The notes under the pieces: generated by a model
Told to the model about the DNA's origin: nothing
Database searches by the model: none
What the model saw: only the letters and a program-made list of their open reading frames with translations
Shown here: positions 1 through 8,187 of the stretch, in pieces
Layout of the letters: each line of letters opens with the position of its first letter
Position numbering within the stretch: the first letter of the stretch is position 1
Origin: Leptospirillum sp037442005
GTDB lineage: Bacteria > Nitrospirota > Leptospirillia > Leptospirillales > Leptospirillaceae
Assembly: GCA_037442005.1 (NCBI GenBank)
Contig: JBBIRA010000015.1
Coordinates: forward strand, 1 to 35,604
DNA length: 35,604 nt
Reading direction: 5' to 3'
Translations under genes and position numbers: made by a program

Positions 1-109
1 CGGGCAACCCCTTCGACGCCAGATGATAGGCGAGCGCCGTTCCCCATGAGCCCCCTCCCAGAACCAGCGGACGGACCGGATCCCCCAGCGTCGAGCCCCC
101 TGTTGTCAT
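1..109 (-). CDS. gpsA: glycerol-3-phosphate dehydrogenase [NAD(P)+], N-terminal part
   Basis: Only the first 36 codons lie in the window; the gene runs off the left edge. The reverse strand from the ATG at 109 reads a short polar leader and then VLGGGSWGTALAYHLASKG, the Rossmann dinucleotide-binding motif GxGxWG(T)A typical of GpsA. The enzyme reduces dihydroxyacetone phosphate to sn-glycerol-3-phosphate for phospholipid synthesis in the cytoplasm. The gene is divergent from serS; a purine-rich AGAAGGG lies about 7 bases before the start. Identification rests on this motif alone, but GGGSWGTALA is very characteristic; a different Rossmann dehydrogenase is the only real alternative. Confidence 0.8.
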   Translation of the reverse strand, partial: MTTGGSTLGDPVRPLVLGGGSWGTALAYHLASKGLP

Positions 110-212
110 TCGACCACCCTTCTAAAAACGCCTTATCCCAAAAAGTGTCCGCGCAGGCAAAAAACAGACGGGATCCAATGCCCTGCCCCAGTCGTCGGTC
201 ATGTGATGACAG

Positions 213-251
213 CCCCATTGTCCCCCCCGGGAAAACAAGTCTACAATGGGG
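213..251. promoter_or_regulatory. symmetrical divergent promoter between gpsA and serS
   Basis: A perfect 9-bp inverted repeat, CCCCATTGT (213-221) and ACAATGGGG (243-251), separated by 21 bases. On the plus strand the arms supply a -35 TTGTCC (218-223) and a -10 TACAAT (242-247) with an 18-base spacer, directed at serS. Read on the minus strand the same arms give TTGTAG (246-241) and GACAAT (222-217), also 18 bases apart, directed at gpsA. Promoter function is inferred from the match to sigma-70 consensus and from the divergent gene arrangement. Confidence 0.55.
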
Positions 252-287
252 GAAGGAGAATGACCACATCAGGAAACGGGAGAATGC

Positions 288-1595
288 ATGCTCGACAGAA
301 AACGAATCCTACACGAAGAGGAATCCGTTCGGAAAGCCTTGGCCATGCGGGGACAGGAAATAGACTTTGCCCCGATCAAAAAACTGGATGCCGAAATATC
401 CGCCCTGAAACAGACATGGGAAGCCCTTCGCGAAAAACGCAATCGCCTCGCCCAGGAAATCGGCGTGCGAAAGCGGCAGGGACTGCCGACCGATGATCTC
501 ATGGACGAATCCCGGACGATCAATGACCTGATCGCAAAAGACGAAGGTTTCCTCGACAGCCTCGAAAAGACCATGGACGAGTATCTCTGGGTGATCCCGA
601 ACACGCCCCGTCCGGATGTTCCGGAAGGAAGCTCCGAACGGGAGAACGTCACCCTCCGGACCATCGGGACGCCAGCGTCCTTTCCCTTTCCTCCCAAACC
701 CCACTGGGAGATCGGACAGGATCTCGGGATCCTCGACTTCGAAAGAACTTCCCTGATCAGCGGCAGCCGTTTCTCAACGCTCCGGGGGGCCGGGGCCCGA
801 CTCGAGCGGGCGCTGGCCGCCTACATGCTCGACATGCATACCCTTCCCGAACACAATCCGGACGGTCCCTATACCGAGCACTCCGTGCCTTTTCTCGTCC
901 GGAAGGAAGCGCTTCTGGGAACAGGACAGCTACCCAAGTTCAAAGAAGAGCTGTTTTCCTGTCCCGAGGATGGCCTGACCCTCATTCCGACGGCGGAAGT
1001 CCCCCTGACCAATCTCTACCGGGAGTCGATTCTCGATGCCGGAACCCTTCCTGTCAGGATGGTGGCACAAACCGCCTGTTTCAGGAGAGAGGCCGGCGCC
1101 GCCGGAAAAGACACCCGGGGACTGATCCGGCAACACCAGTTCCAGAAAGTCGAGCTGGTCTGGATCACCACCCCTGAGCGATCCGCAGAGGATCATGAGC
1201 GGCTTACCGCCGACGCCGAGCGGATTCTTCAGGGGCTGGGTCTTCCCTACAGGGTGATCGCTCTCTGTACGGGTGATCTGGGATTCGCGTCGGCCAAAAC
1301 CTACGATCTCGAGGTCTGGATGCCCTCTCAGGAAACCTACCGGGAAATCTCCTCCTGTTCGAACTTTGAAGACTTTCAGGCCAGACGGGCCCAGATCCGG
1401 TTCCGGGATCCCAACACCAAAAAACCCCGGCTGGCCCATACGCTCAATGGCTCTGGCCTTGCGATCGGACGGACCGTCGCCGCGATTCTCGAAAACGGTC
1501 AATGTGCCGATGGTTCGGTCAAAATCCCGGAAGCGCTTGTTCCCTATATGGGTGGCGTCAGGGAAATCACTCTCCTTAAAAAGGATCAAAAATGA
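288..1595 (+). CDS. serS: serine--tRNA ligase
   Basis: Charges tRNA-Ser with serine (class II aminoacyl-tRNA synthetase, cytoplasmic homodimer). The 435 residues fit the family's usual 420-440. The N terminus starts MLDRKRI, as in most SerRS. Residues of roughly 30-100 form the charged antiparallel coiled-coil arm that grips the long variable arm of tRNA-Ser. Motif 2 is visible as FRREAGAAGKDTRG and motif 3 as NGSGLAIGRTVAAILEN. TAEVPLTN matches the serine-binding TxE loop. The ATG at 288 is preferred because it gives the canonical MLD start; GGGAGA lies shortly upstream. It is the first gene of a plus-strand operon; its stop overlaps the next start by 4 bases (ATGA). Confidence 0.97.
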   Translation: MLDRKRILHEEESVRKALAMRGQEIDFAPIKKLDAEISALKQTWEALREKRNRLAQEIGVRKRQGLPTDDLMDESRTINDLIAKDEGFLDSLEKTMDEYLWVIPNTPRPDVPEGSSERENVTLRTIGTPASFPFPPKPHWEIGQDLGILDFERTSLISGSRFSTLRGAGARLERALAAYMLDMHTLPEHNPDGPYTEHSVPFLVRKEALLGTGQLPKFKEELFSCPEDGLTLIPTAEVPLTNLYRESILDAGTLPVRMVAQTACFRREAGAAGKDTRGLIRQHQFQKVELVWITTPERSAEDHERLTADAERILQGLGLPYRVIALCTGDLGFASAKTYDLEVWMPSQETYREISSCSNFEDFQARRAQIRFRDPNTKKPRLAHTLNGSGLAIGRTVAAILENGQCADGSVKIPEALVPYMGGVREITLLKKDQK

Positions 1596-1960
1596 ACGGA
1601 CAGCCCCATCCCCTCCGATCTCTTGTTTTTTTCGGTCGTGACTTCATGATCGGCTCCCGGATTGAAGGCGTTGCCCGGGCTCATTCCCTCGTGTTCCGGC
1701 GGGTGGAGAAAAAGGAAAATCTCGAAACCTTGAGCGAAACACCCGCCATCGTCCTTTTCGATCTTGCTGCCACGGGAGAAGATCTTCCTTCCATGGTCTC
1801 AACACTCCGTTCCGGTTCACGGGAAACCGTCCTCGCCGGTTTGGCCTTTCATACGGACCAACAGTCTCTCGACAAGGGGCGGCAAGCCGGTCTTGACCGG
1901 CTGATCACCCGTTCCGCCCTCGTGGACGCGCTGAACAAGATTCTTTCGGAAGGAGGCTAG
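1592..1960 (+). CDS. small receiver-like (degenerate CheY-fold) protein
   Basis: A 122-residue cytoplasmic protein of no certain family. Its hydrophobic-strand pattern resembles a response-regulator receiver domain: SLVFFGRD (strand 1), AIVLFDLAATG (strand 3 with one Asp), TVLAGLAF (strand 4), then an amphipathic helix ending ALNKILSEGG. The acidic pair after strand 1 is absent (FFGRD) and the strand-5 KP motif reads ITRSA. If it is a receiver fold it probably cannot be phosphorylated normally. The ATG overlaps the serS stop by 4 bases, so the two are translationally coupled. Function unknown; confident as a gene, less so about the fold. Confidence 0.7.
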   Translation: MNGQPHPLRSLVFFGRDFMIGSRIEGVARAHSLVFRRVEKKENLETLSETPAIVLFDLAATGEDLPSMVSTLRSGSRETVLAGLAFHTDQQSLDKGRQAGLDRLITRSALVDALNKILSEGG

Positions 1961-1961
1961 G

Positions 1962-2699
1962 ATGGTTGTCCACCGGGCGACCGCCACATCCATTGCCGGA
2001 AGATTTTTGTTGGGGATCGGATTGCTGGGAATCGGGTTTCACGCGACCCTGCCGGTGGCCAATGCGGCCCCTTCCCTGTCGGAAATCCAGCAAAGTCCGG
2101 ACTGTGTGGGGAATCTCTCCCGGGTGGACAAGTCCCTTTCCCGTCTTTCTCCCGATTACCCGGTTCACCGGATCCGGCTTCTGATTCTGAAAGCCCGTCT
2201 GCTTCGAACTCAGCGGGGGGCCAGGAACCGGGAGAAGGCGATCCTGGCCCTGAAAGAAGCCCGAAAAATCACCTTGGGTCTTGAGAAAAAAAATCCGAAA
2301 GATCCCCTTTTCTGGGTTTTCCTGGGTCAGATCGACCTGCTCCGAACCCGTTATCAGGGATTTCCCGGGGGAATGCGCTTTGCTTCCCGTTCAAGAAAGG
2401 AAGTCACCACCGCGCTCTCCCTTGATCCCCACAATCCGGGAGCCCATTTTACCCGCGGCCTTGAAGACTACTTCAAGCCATGGTTTGTGGGAGGATCCAA
2501 AAAAAAGGCCCTCGCCCACTTCCAGAGGGCACTCAAAGAGAACCCGGACAATCCGCGTTATCTCTCCTGGACGGGACTTGCGCTCCTGGCCAGCCATCAG
2601 ACAGAAGAAGGCAGAACCGATATCGACCGGGCCGCTTCCATGTGCCCGGGAAATCCCATTTACCGGAGACGCGCTATTACCCAGAAGCCCCGGAGTTAA
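1962..2699 (+). CDS. exported TPR-repeat protein
   Basis: 245 residues. Residues 1-35 look like a Sec signal peptide (hydrophobic GRFLLGIGLLGIGFHATL and an ANA-AP cleavage region), so the protein is probably periplasmic. From about residue 85 there are helix-pair repeats of tetratricopeptide type: DPLFWVFLGQIDLL, DPHNPGAHFTRGLEDY, NPDNPRYLSWTGLALL and a last repeat ending at CPGNPIYRR. Such repeats mediate protein-protein contacts; partner unknown. GGAGG sits 5 bases before the ATG, inside the last codons of the preceding gene, and only one base separates the two genes. Confidence 0.8.
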   Translation: MVVHRATATSIAGRFLLGIGLLGIGFHATLPVANAAPSLSEIQQSPDCVGNLSRVDKSLSRLSPDYPVHRIRLLILKARLLRTQRGARNREKAILALKEARKITLGLEKKNPKDPLFWVFLGQIDLLRTRYQGFPGGMRFASRSRKEVTTALSLDPHNPGAHFTRGLEDYFKPWFVGGSKKKALAHFQRALKENPDNPRYLSWTGLALLASHQTEEGRTDIDRAASMCPGNPIYRRRAITQKPRS

Positions 2700-2715
2700 C
2701 CACAGGGATCCGTCC

Positions 2716-2985
2716 ATGATTGACGACCAGGAGCCATCCCATACCCGTCTTTTCCTCCGGTTTTCCGACCGGGCATCCCACCGGGATCATCCGGAGTGGG
2801 GAGAGGGGAAGGTTGTCCATTTGTCCACCTCGCTCCTCCCGGGAGGGGCGGCGTATGTCCGGATTCTTTTTGCGGATGGACAGGAGCGGACCTTCAATAA
2901 CGATTTAAACGATGACCGTTGCGCCTACTATATGGGGCTCGTCAAGATCCTCAGCGGACCGGGAGGGTTCCTATTCCAGAAATAA
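2716..2985 (+). CDS. DUF3553-like small protein
   Basis: 89 residues. The core HPEWGEGKVVH, followed by VRILFADGQERTF, matches the layout of DUF3553 and of the Tudor-like C-terminal module of PcrA/UvrD helicases (xHpxWGxGxV ... VxFxxxGxK), a small beta-barrel. Role unknown; by analogy it may be a protein- or nucleic-acid-contact module, possibly binding RNA polymerase or a helicase partner. The ATG at 2716 is chosen because the frame upstream overlaps the TPR gene. Only a weak AGGGAT precedes it. Its 3' end overlaps the annotated start of hflX. Confidence 0.65.
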   Translation: MIDDQEPSHTRLFLRFSDRASHRDHPEWGEGKVVHLSTSLLPGGAAYVRILFADGQERTFNNDLNDDRCAYYMGLVKILSGPGGFLFQK

Positions 2986-4643
2986 AAGGCAATATCCGCG
3001 GTTTGAAAAAAAGCCAGATCCAGGCCCTTGAGCGTCTTTACCGGAGAAAAGTCCCCCCCCTTTTGTGGGTGACGACCGAGCTCGGGAACGTGATGGGGGA
3101 GATCAGCTTTGAAATTTCTAGACAGGTCGGGGTCTTCATCTCCCGCGAGGGAGCGGTGCTCGATGTCCTCGTCGGCGGCCCCAAGGATCTTTTCATCGAA
3201 AGTCTTCCTCCTTCACGGGGGGGAGGCAAACTTCTCCGCGGAATCCGGCTTGTCCACACCCATCTCAGAAATGAAGCGCTCAATCAGGACGACCTGAACG
3301 ACCTGGCCCTGCTCCGTCTTGATGGCCAGATCGTTCTTCACGTCGACTCCCAGTTTCCCAGGGTCAACCGTTTTTCCCAGGCATTGATCAATCCGGACGC
3401 ACAGGGAGAATCTCCCTGGATCGTCACCGAAGCCCTCCCGTTTAAACAAGAGAAGCTCGAAGGGGCCTTTGAAATTGAGCAGATTGAAGCCTCCCTGTCG
3501 GCACAGAAAAGCACTTCCCGCCATGAAACGGCGGACCGGGAACGGGCGATTCTGGTTTCCGCCTCTACTGAGAGCGTCGGGTTCCAGACCGATGGCATGA
3601 ATGAACTTCGGGAACTGGCAGAGAGTGCCGGGGTTCAGGTCCTTGGAGAAGAGATCCAGAAATTGCGGTCACACCACCCCGCCACCCTTTTAAGCCTCGA
3701 CCGGCTGAAGACATTGATCATTCACGCACTGCAGGTGGGGGCGACAATGATCATCTTCGAGCAGAATCTCACCCCTGCCCAAGTCAAAAACATCGCAGAG
3801 CTGACCGAACTCAAGGTCATTGACCGGACCCAGCTGATTCTGGATATCTTTGCCCGACGGGCCCATTCCAGCGACGGAAAACTCCAGGTGGAGCTGGCGC
3901 AGCTGAAATACCTGTTGCCCCGCCTTGAGCAGCGCTCCACCGCCCTTTCCCGGCTGACCGGAGGGATCGGAGGAAGAGGGCCGGGAGAAACACGTCTTGA
4001 GGAAGACCGGAGAAGGGTCCGGGACCGGATCACGTCCCTGACGGAAAAACTCGAACGGGTCGGAAACGAACGGCGACAGCGAAAAGAGCGTCGACAGGAA
4101 AACGGTCTGCCGATTGTCTCTCTGGTCGGATACACCAATGTCGGGAAATCCACCCTCTTAAACCAGCTCACCGGATCGGAAGTCCTGACGGAAAACAAGC
4201 TGTTTGCAACGCTTGACCCGACGTCCCGGCGGCTCCGGTTCCCCCGGGAGAGGGAAATCATCCTGACCGACACCGTGGGCTTTATCCGGAATCTGCCGCC
4301 GGATTTAAAAAGGGCCTTCCTGTCCACCTTTGACGAACTGAAAGAGGCCCATCTTCTCATTCATGTGGCCGACGGGTCGCACCCCCAGATCGAGTCCCAG
4401 ATTAAACGGGTTGAAGAACTCCTGACAGAAATGGAAATCGGACAGACTCCCAGGATGCTGGTCATCAACAAGGCCGACCTTCTGAGTCAGGAAAAACGGG
4501 ACGAACTGGCCTTTCTGTATCCCGACGCGCTCTTTATTTCGGCCACCCATCCGGAGACCCTCATTCCGTTTCTCGCACAGCTTGAAAATCGCCTTTTTTT
4601 CAAGAGACTCTCTGAATCCCCCGAACATCTGGGAAAGGGATAG
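2919..4643 (+). CDS. hflX: GTPase HflX
   Basis: Ribosome-associated GTPase that splits stalled or heat-stressed ribosomes. The C-terminal two thirds contain the HflX hallmark GGIGGRGPGETRLE and a following coiled coil, then the G domain: G1 GYTNVGKST, G3 DTVGF, G4 NKAD and a G5-like SATH. An extra N-terminal domain of about 200 residues (GLKKSQIQALERLYRRKVPP ... RQVGVFI) is the long form found in several phyla. The start is uncertain. The ATG at 2919 has no Shine-Dalgarno sequence and overlaps the previous gene by 67 bases. GGGAGG at 2961-2966 is well placed for an ATT codon at 2973, just before the conserved GN-x-x-GLK region. A TTG at 3003 is another option. Confidence 0.95.
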   Translation: MRLLYGARQDPQRTGRVPIPEIKGNIRGLKKSQIQALERLYRRKVPPLLWVTTELGNVMGEISFEISRQVGVFISREGAVLDVLVGGPKDLFIESLPPSRGGGKLLRGIRLVHTHLRNEALNQDDLNDLALLRLDGQIVLHVDSQFPRVNRFSQALINPDAQGESPWIVTEALPFKQEKLEGAFEIEQIEASLSAQKSTSRHETADRERAILVSASTESVGFQTDGMNELRELAESAGVQVLGEEIQKLRSHHPATLLSLDRLKTLIIHALQVGATMIIFEQNLTPAQVKNIAELTELKVIDRTQLILDIFARRAHSSDGKLQVELAQLKYLLPRLEQRSTALSRLTGGIGGRGPGETRLEEDRRRVRDRITSLTEKLERVGNERRQRKERRQENGLPIVSLVGYTNVGKSTLLNQLTGSEVLTENKLFATLDPTSRRLRFPREREIILTDTVGFIRNLPPDLKRAFLSTFDELKEAHLLIHVADGSHPQIESQIKRVEELLTEMEIGQTPRMLVINKADLLSQEKRDELAFLYPDALFISATHPETLIPFLAQLENRLFFKRLSESPEHLGKG

Positions 4644-4646
4644 TCC

Positions 4647-5129
4647 GTGAACGGCCACGGGATCATCATTCCCCGGGAGGTTTGTCAGGAGTGCCAGTTA
4701 TGTTGCCGCTTCCTTGAACCCGACCGGATGACACCATTTTCCTCCCGGCCGGATCTGCTCCCGATACTGCCGTCCTCCTTCACGGGAACATCGCCTCCCA
4801 CTCTTCTTCCGGTCCTCCATGAGGGATTTACCCTTTGGCAATGTTCCCATCTCGACCCCCGGGAAACCACTTGCCGGATCTGGCCGGAACATCCGCTGGA
4901 CTGCCGGATCTACCCGTTGATGTTTGTCAGGATCGACGACAACGACTGGATCGGAATCGATACAAACTGCCCCTATGCCTCCCGGATTCCCCGTGAACAG
5001 CTTCTGGAACAGGCCAATCGGCTTCGGGAGCAGGAATGGAAAGAGCTCTCCCCGACGGCCAGAAGAGAACTGTCGCGACAATTGGCTCACGAAATGTGCG
5101 AAGGGGTTCTCCCCCTTCTCCCTCTCTAG
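4647..5129 (+). CDS. YkgJ-type CxxCxxC cluster protein
   Basis: 160 residues from a GTG start 3 bases after the hflX stop, with AAAGGG upstream. It has the cysteine pattern of the YkgJ (zinc/iron-chelating, UPF0153) family: VCQECQLCCRF near residues 12-22, WQCSHLD near 70, TCRIWPEHPLDCRIYP near 80-95 and a further NCPYA near 115. These cysteines are expected to bind an Fe-S cluster or zinc. The substrate is not known; some relatives act as accessory or modification proteins. Placed in the serS-hflX operon, so probably cotranscribed. Confidence 0.8.
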   Translation: MNGHGIIIPREVCQECQLCCRFLEPDRMTPFSSRPDLLPILPSSFTGTSPPTLLPVLHEGFTLWQCSHLDPRETTCRIWPEHPLDCRIYPLMFVRIDDNDWIGIDTNCPYASRIPREQLLEQANRLREQEWKELSPTARRELSRQLAHEMCEGVLPLLPL

Positions 5130-5145
5130 AGGCAACAGAGGGCAG

Positions 5146-6102
5146 ATGTCAAAATTCTCACCCCCATTCCGGATCCCTTCCGCTCCCGGACGTGCCGCAC
5201 TCTTCCTCCGGACGCTGGTTCCCCGGGATCCGGAGCTGCTGTTTTCCCCCTGGCACCCGGCCTCGCTTTTATTGAACAGCCGGGGGATTGCATTCCTCTC
5301 CGGACGTTGGGAGGGCCTTCCATTTCTGCTGGCTTCGGCATCGGGAACCCATTGGTTACCGCTCCCGCCTCCCTGGTTCGGAGAAGACCCCGACCGGCAG
5401 CAAACCTTTCTCCGGGAGGCCGCTCCCTGGCTTTTCTCCCTGAATCAAAACCTCCCCTCCCGGATCGATAACCTGCCCCTGGGAATGCTCTTTTCACCGG
5501 ACCATCCTTCTCCCCCCGTCCCGCAGGATCGGGACCGGATACTCCTGCGGGAGAACGTCCTGCGGCCGACAGGCCATCGCTACCGGTCTCTCCGGTGGGA
5601 GGTGAACCGTCTTTTGAAACAGGATCCTTCCCCCCGCATTGAACCGTGGCCTGCGGGCTCTGACCGACTGGCCTTGTTGAACCATCCGGGAATCAGAGAC
5701 GTTGCCAACCGTTTTTTCCTTCTCCGCCGTGAAAAGGCCCGCTCCGAGATGGAGCTTCTGATGGCCGAAGACATGGAAGCCATCCACCACAACGCCGTTT
5801 CCATCGCCCCCGATCTTGGCCTGACGGGATTTGTCCTGTGGGTGCGGGACCATCCGGCCGCCTGGCAATGGATCGTTTTTTCAGAATCCGGACAGGCAGG
5901 GATCTGCCTTCTTGAATGCCGGGATCCGGAGATTCCCGGTGCGTCGATCATGCTGACCCGGCGCCTGTTTGAAGCCCTCCCCGCGCTCAGGCAGCTGAAT
6001 ATCGGGGGCGATTCCGGCATCTCCTCCCTGGCGGTGGCCAAGGATCTCGACCACCCCGGACTCGTTGTTCCCACGTACTCCCGGGAATTGGTGGCGGATT
6101 GA
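5146..6102 (+). CDS. DUF2156 / phosphatidylglycerol lysyltransferase-C-like protein
   Basis: 318 residues, cytoplasmic, no membrane segment. Two stretches match the acyltransferase-like fold of DUF2156: RPTGHRYRSLRWEVNRLLK (compare the family's G-R-K-Y-R-K-R-x-x-x-N-x-F region) and a C-terminal LNIGGDSGISSLAVAKDL (compare the family's DLGxxGLRxaK). The domain is a double GNAT fold that in MprF moves amino acids onto lipid. As a free-standing protein its substrate is unknown. The ATG at 5146 follows AGAGG and begins 16 bases after the preceding stop; earlier in-frame codons overlap that gene. It is the last gene of the serS operon. Confidence 0.6.
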   Translation: MSKFSPPFRIPSAPGRAALFLRTLVPRDPELLFSPWHPASLLLNSRGIAFLSGRWEGLPFLLASASGTHWLPLPPPWFGEDPDRQQTFLREAAPWLFSLNQNLPSRIDNLPLGMLFSPDHPSPPVPQDRDRILLRENVLRPTGHRYRSLRWEVNRLLKQDPSPRIEPWPAGSDRLALLNHPGIRDVANRFFLLRREKARSEMELLMAEDMEAIHHNAVSIAPDLGLTGFVLWVRDHPAAWQWIVFSESGQAGICLLECRDPEIPGASIMLTRRLFEALPALRQLNIGGDSGISSLAVAKDLDHPGLVVPTYSRELVAD

Positions 6103-6107
6103 ATCCC

Positions 6108-6137
6108 TTGTTTTTGGAAGCAAATCCCCTATAGAAT
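6108..6137 (+). promoter_or_regulatory. probable sigma-70 promoter for the DUF5069 / M16 genes
   Basis: TTGTTT (6108-6113) with TAGAAT (6132-6137) at 18 bases, or TATAGA (6130-6135) at 16 bases. It lies just after the DUF2156-like gene and about 100 bases before the next start. The remaining bases to 6233 show no other gene. Confidence 0.5.
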
Positions 6138-6233
6138 CTGAAGAGAAACCAATGTTCCCCTTTATTTCAGACAGACTCTCCGCCATCAGCTTGCCTGATG
6201 AATGCATGTTGTCACCTTAAACAGGGAGGGACG

Positions 6234-6662
6234 ATGGATCTGACCCGACATTTTCCAAGAAGCCCTTTTGACCGCCTCGGCGGAATCGACCATCTGAAGC
6301 GGATCGCCGATAAGGCCAAAGCCAGAAATGCAGGAACGCTCGGGGAATATATCTACAATTGTCCTCTCGACGCTTTCTTTCTCAACTTTCTTGAAATCGA
6401 TCCCGAAACATTTGCCGCCATCGCCGGGTCAGACACCCCCGATGATGTCCTTCTGGCAGCGGTCCTCGACAAAAGTCCGAAGATAAAGAACCCGGAACAG
6501 GTCAACGCATTCAACCTGGCCTATGAGGCCCTCAGCCCGGACAGTCCCGAGAAGTGGCAGTACTTCGAATCCGTCCGGAATAAACTCGCTCCCGGACGGA
6601 CCGACATAAGGACATGGCCGCGGCTGATTGACCTGGAGGAAGGACGTAATCCTCCACTTTGA
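6234..6662 (+). CDS. DUF5069 family protein
   Basis: 142 residues. DLTRHFPRSPFDRLGGIDHLKRIADKAKA is the characteristic opening of DUF5069 proteins (shown here as two parts: DLTRHFPRSPFDRLGG and IDHLKRIADKAKA). It continues with FLNFLEIDPETFAA and a C-terminal DLEEGR. Members are small, soluble and of unknown function. The ATG at 6234 is chosen over an upstream codon at 6198 because CAGGGAGGG lies 3-9 bases before it. It precedes the M16 protease pair. Confidence 0.8.
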   Translation: MDLTRHFPRSPFDRLGGIDHLKRIADKAKARNAGTLGEYIYNCPLDAFFLNFLEIDPETFAAIAGSDTPDDVLLAAVLDKSPKIKNPEQVNAFNLAYEALSPDSPEKWQYFESVRNKLAPGRTDIRTWPRLIDLEEGRNPPL

Positions 6663-6730
6663 CACCATCGCCGGGATCTTGTTTCCCCTTTTTTAAACCC
6701 CGTCATGAACCATTAGCAGGGAGTCACCGC

Positions 6731-8173
6731 ATGGCCACCAAGCCCCTCTTTTCCACCTCTTCACCCTCCCGGCCCGAAATCACGGGAAATGCCGGAATCA
6801 TGGGAACACGGGCTGTTCAATTTCTCATGGCCTTTCTTGTTCTTTTGATTGCGCCATTGCCGGCGCTGGCCGATCAGGTCTACACACCGAAACCACTGGT
6901 CCATACATTTCCGAACGGGCTTCGGCTTATTACCGTCGAAAACCCTTATTCCCCCATCGTAACCTTCCAGATCTGGTACAAAGTCGGTTCCATCGATGAA
7001 AAAAGGCCCAAAACGGGGATTTCCCATTTTCTCGAACACATGATGTTTACCGGAACCCCCCGGTTCCCTCATGGGGTCCTTGACCAGAAAGTGAATGATG
7101 TCGGCGGCCAGTCGAATGCCTTTACCAATTATGACTTTACCGCCTTTTTTGAAAATCTTCCCCCCAAGGATCTGCCCCTTTCCTTCGCCATCGAATCGGA
7201 CCGGATGACCCATTTGTCCCTGAAACCTTCCCAGATCGAACGGGAGCGAAAGATTGTCCTTGAGGAACGCCGGAATGACTATGATGACCCGACCCAGCTA
7301 CTTGTCGAACGGGTTTATGCCAAGGCGTTCACTGTTCACCCCTATCACAATCCCGTCATCGGATGGGAAGACAACATCAAAAAAATCACCCGGAAAGATC
7401 TTTTACGCTACTACCATCAGAACTACATGCCCAATAACGCCACCGTCGTGATTGTCGGCCCCGTCAAGGAAGACGATATGATCCGGCAGGTCGGAGAGGC
7501 GTTCGGATCCATTCCCGAAGGCAAGCTTCCCCGACGGCACATCCGTCTCGACCCTGTACAGAAAAAACGCCAGCTGGTCGTCCTCAAGAAACCGTCGATG
7601 CTTCCTGTGACGATGATGGCGTTTCATGCCCCGAACTTCAAAAACCCGGACTCTTGGCCACTGACCGTCCTGTCGGCGCTCCTCTCCGGCGGGCGCTCAT
7701 CGATCCTTTACCGGGACATGGTTTACCAGCATCCGGTGGCAGTCGATGCGGAAGGCTCCTATGATCCCATGACACAGGGCCCCTCCCTCTTCTATTTTTA
7801 TGCCCAGGGAATGCCCCGGGTCTCACCTCCCTTCCTGGCAAAAGACCTGACCCGGGACATTACCCGGCTGAAACGGCATCCCGTCTCGCAGGCCGCCCTC
7901 GACAGGGCCAAGAAAGGGCTGATCTCACAATTTCTGATGAGCCAGGAATCCACCTTTGGCATGGGAATGCTCTTAGGTGAAATGGCAACGCTTGGTGTCC
8001 CCATGTCCTACCTTGACGATTATGTAAAGAACATCGAGGCGGTCACGGCAGAAGATGTCCAGAACGTCGCCCGGAAATATCTGGTCAGCCATGAGGAAAC
8101 AGTCGGCTACCTTTATCCGTCAGGCAAACCGAAAAAACCGGTCTTTCACCAACCAGGAAGTCTCGTACGTTAA
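6731..8173 (+). CDS. exported M16B zinc metallopeptidase (catalytic subunit)
   Basis: 480 residues. A basic N region and a hydrophobic stretch AVQFLMAFLVLLIAPLPALA, ending ALADQ, indicate export to the periplasm. The zinc site HFLEH (inverted HxxEH) lies in GISHFLEHMMFTGT, and the third ligand Glu is expected in the later VLEERRNDYDD segment. The second homologous half (residues ~230 on) is also present, so it is a full-length M16B subunit. The ATG at 6731 follows CAGGGAG. A second in-frame ATG at 6800 would give a more normal signal peptide, so the exact start is open. The next gene encodes a non-catalytic homologue, suggesting a heterodimer. Confidence 0.9.
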   Translation: MATKPLFSTSSPSRPEITGNAGIMGTRAVQFLMAFLVLLIAPLPALADQVYTPKPLVHTFPNGLRLITVENPYSPIVTFQIWYKVGSIDEKRPKTGISHFLEHMMFTGTPRFPHGVLDQKVNDVGGQSNAFTNYDFTAFFENLPPKDLPLSFAIESDRMTHLSLKPSQIERERKIVLEERRNDYDDPTQLLVERVYAKAFTVHPYHNPVIGWEDNIKKITRKDLLRYYHQNYMPNNATVVIVGPVKEDDMIRQVGEAFGSIPEGKLPRRHIRLDPVQKKRQLVVLKKPSMLPVTMMAFHAPNFKNPDSWPLTVLSALLSGGRSSILYRDMVYQHPVAVDAEGSYDPMTQGPSLFYFYAQGMPRVSPPFLAKDLTRDITRLKRHPVSQAALDRAKKGLISQFLMSQESTFGMGMLLGEMATLGVPMSYLDDYVKNIEAVTAEDVQNVARKYLVSHEETVGYLYPSGKPKKPVFHQPGSLVR

Positions 8174-8187
8174 ACAAGGAGCGACGC

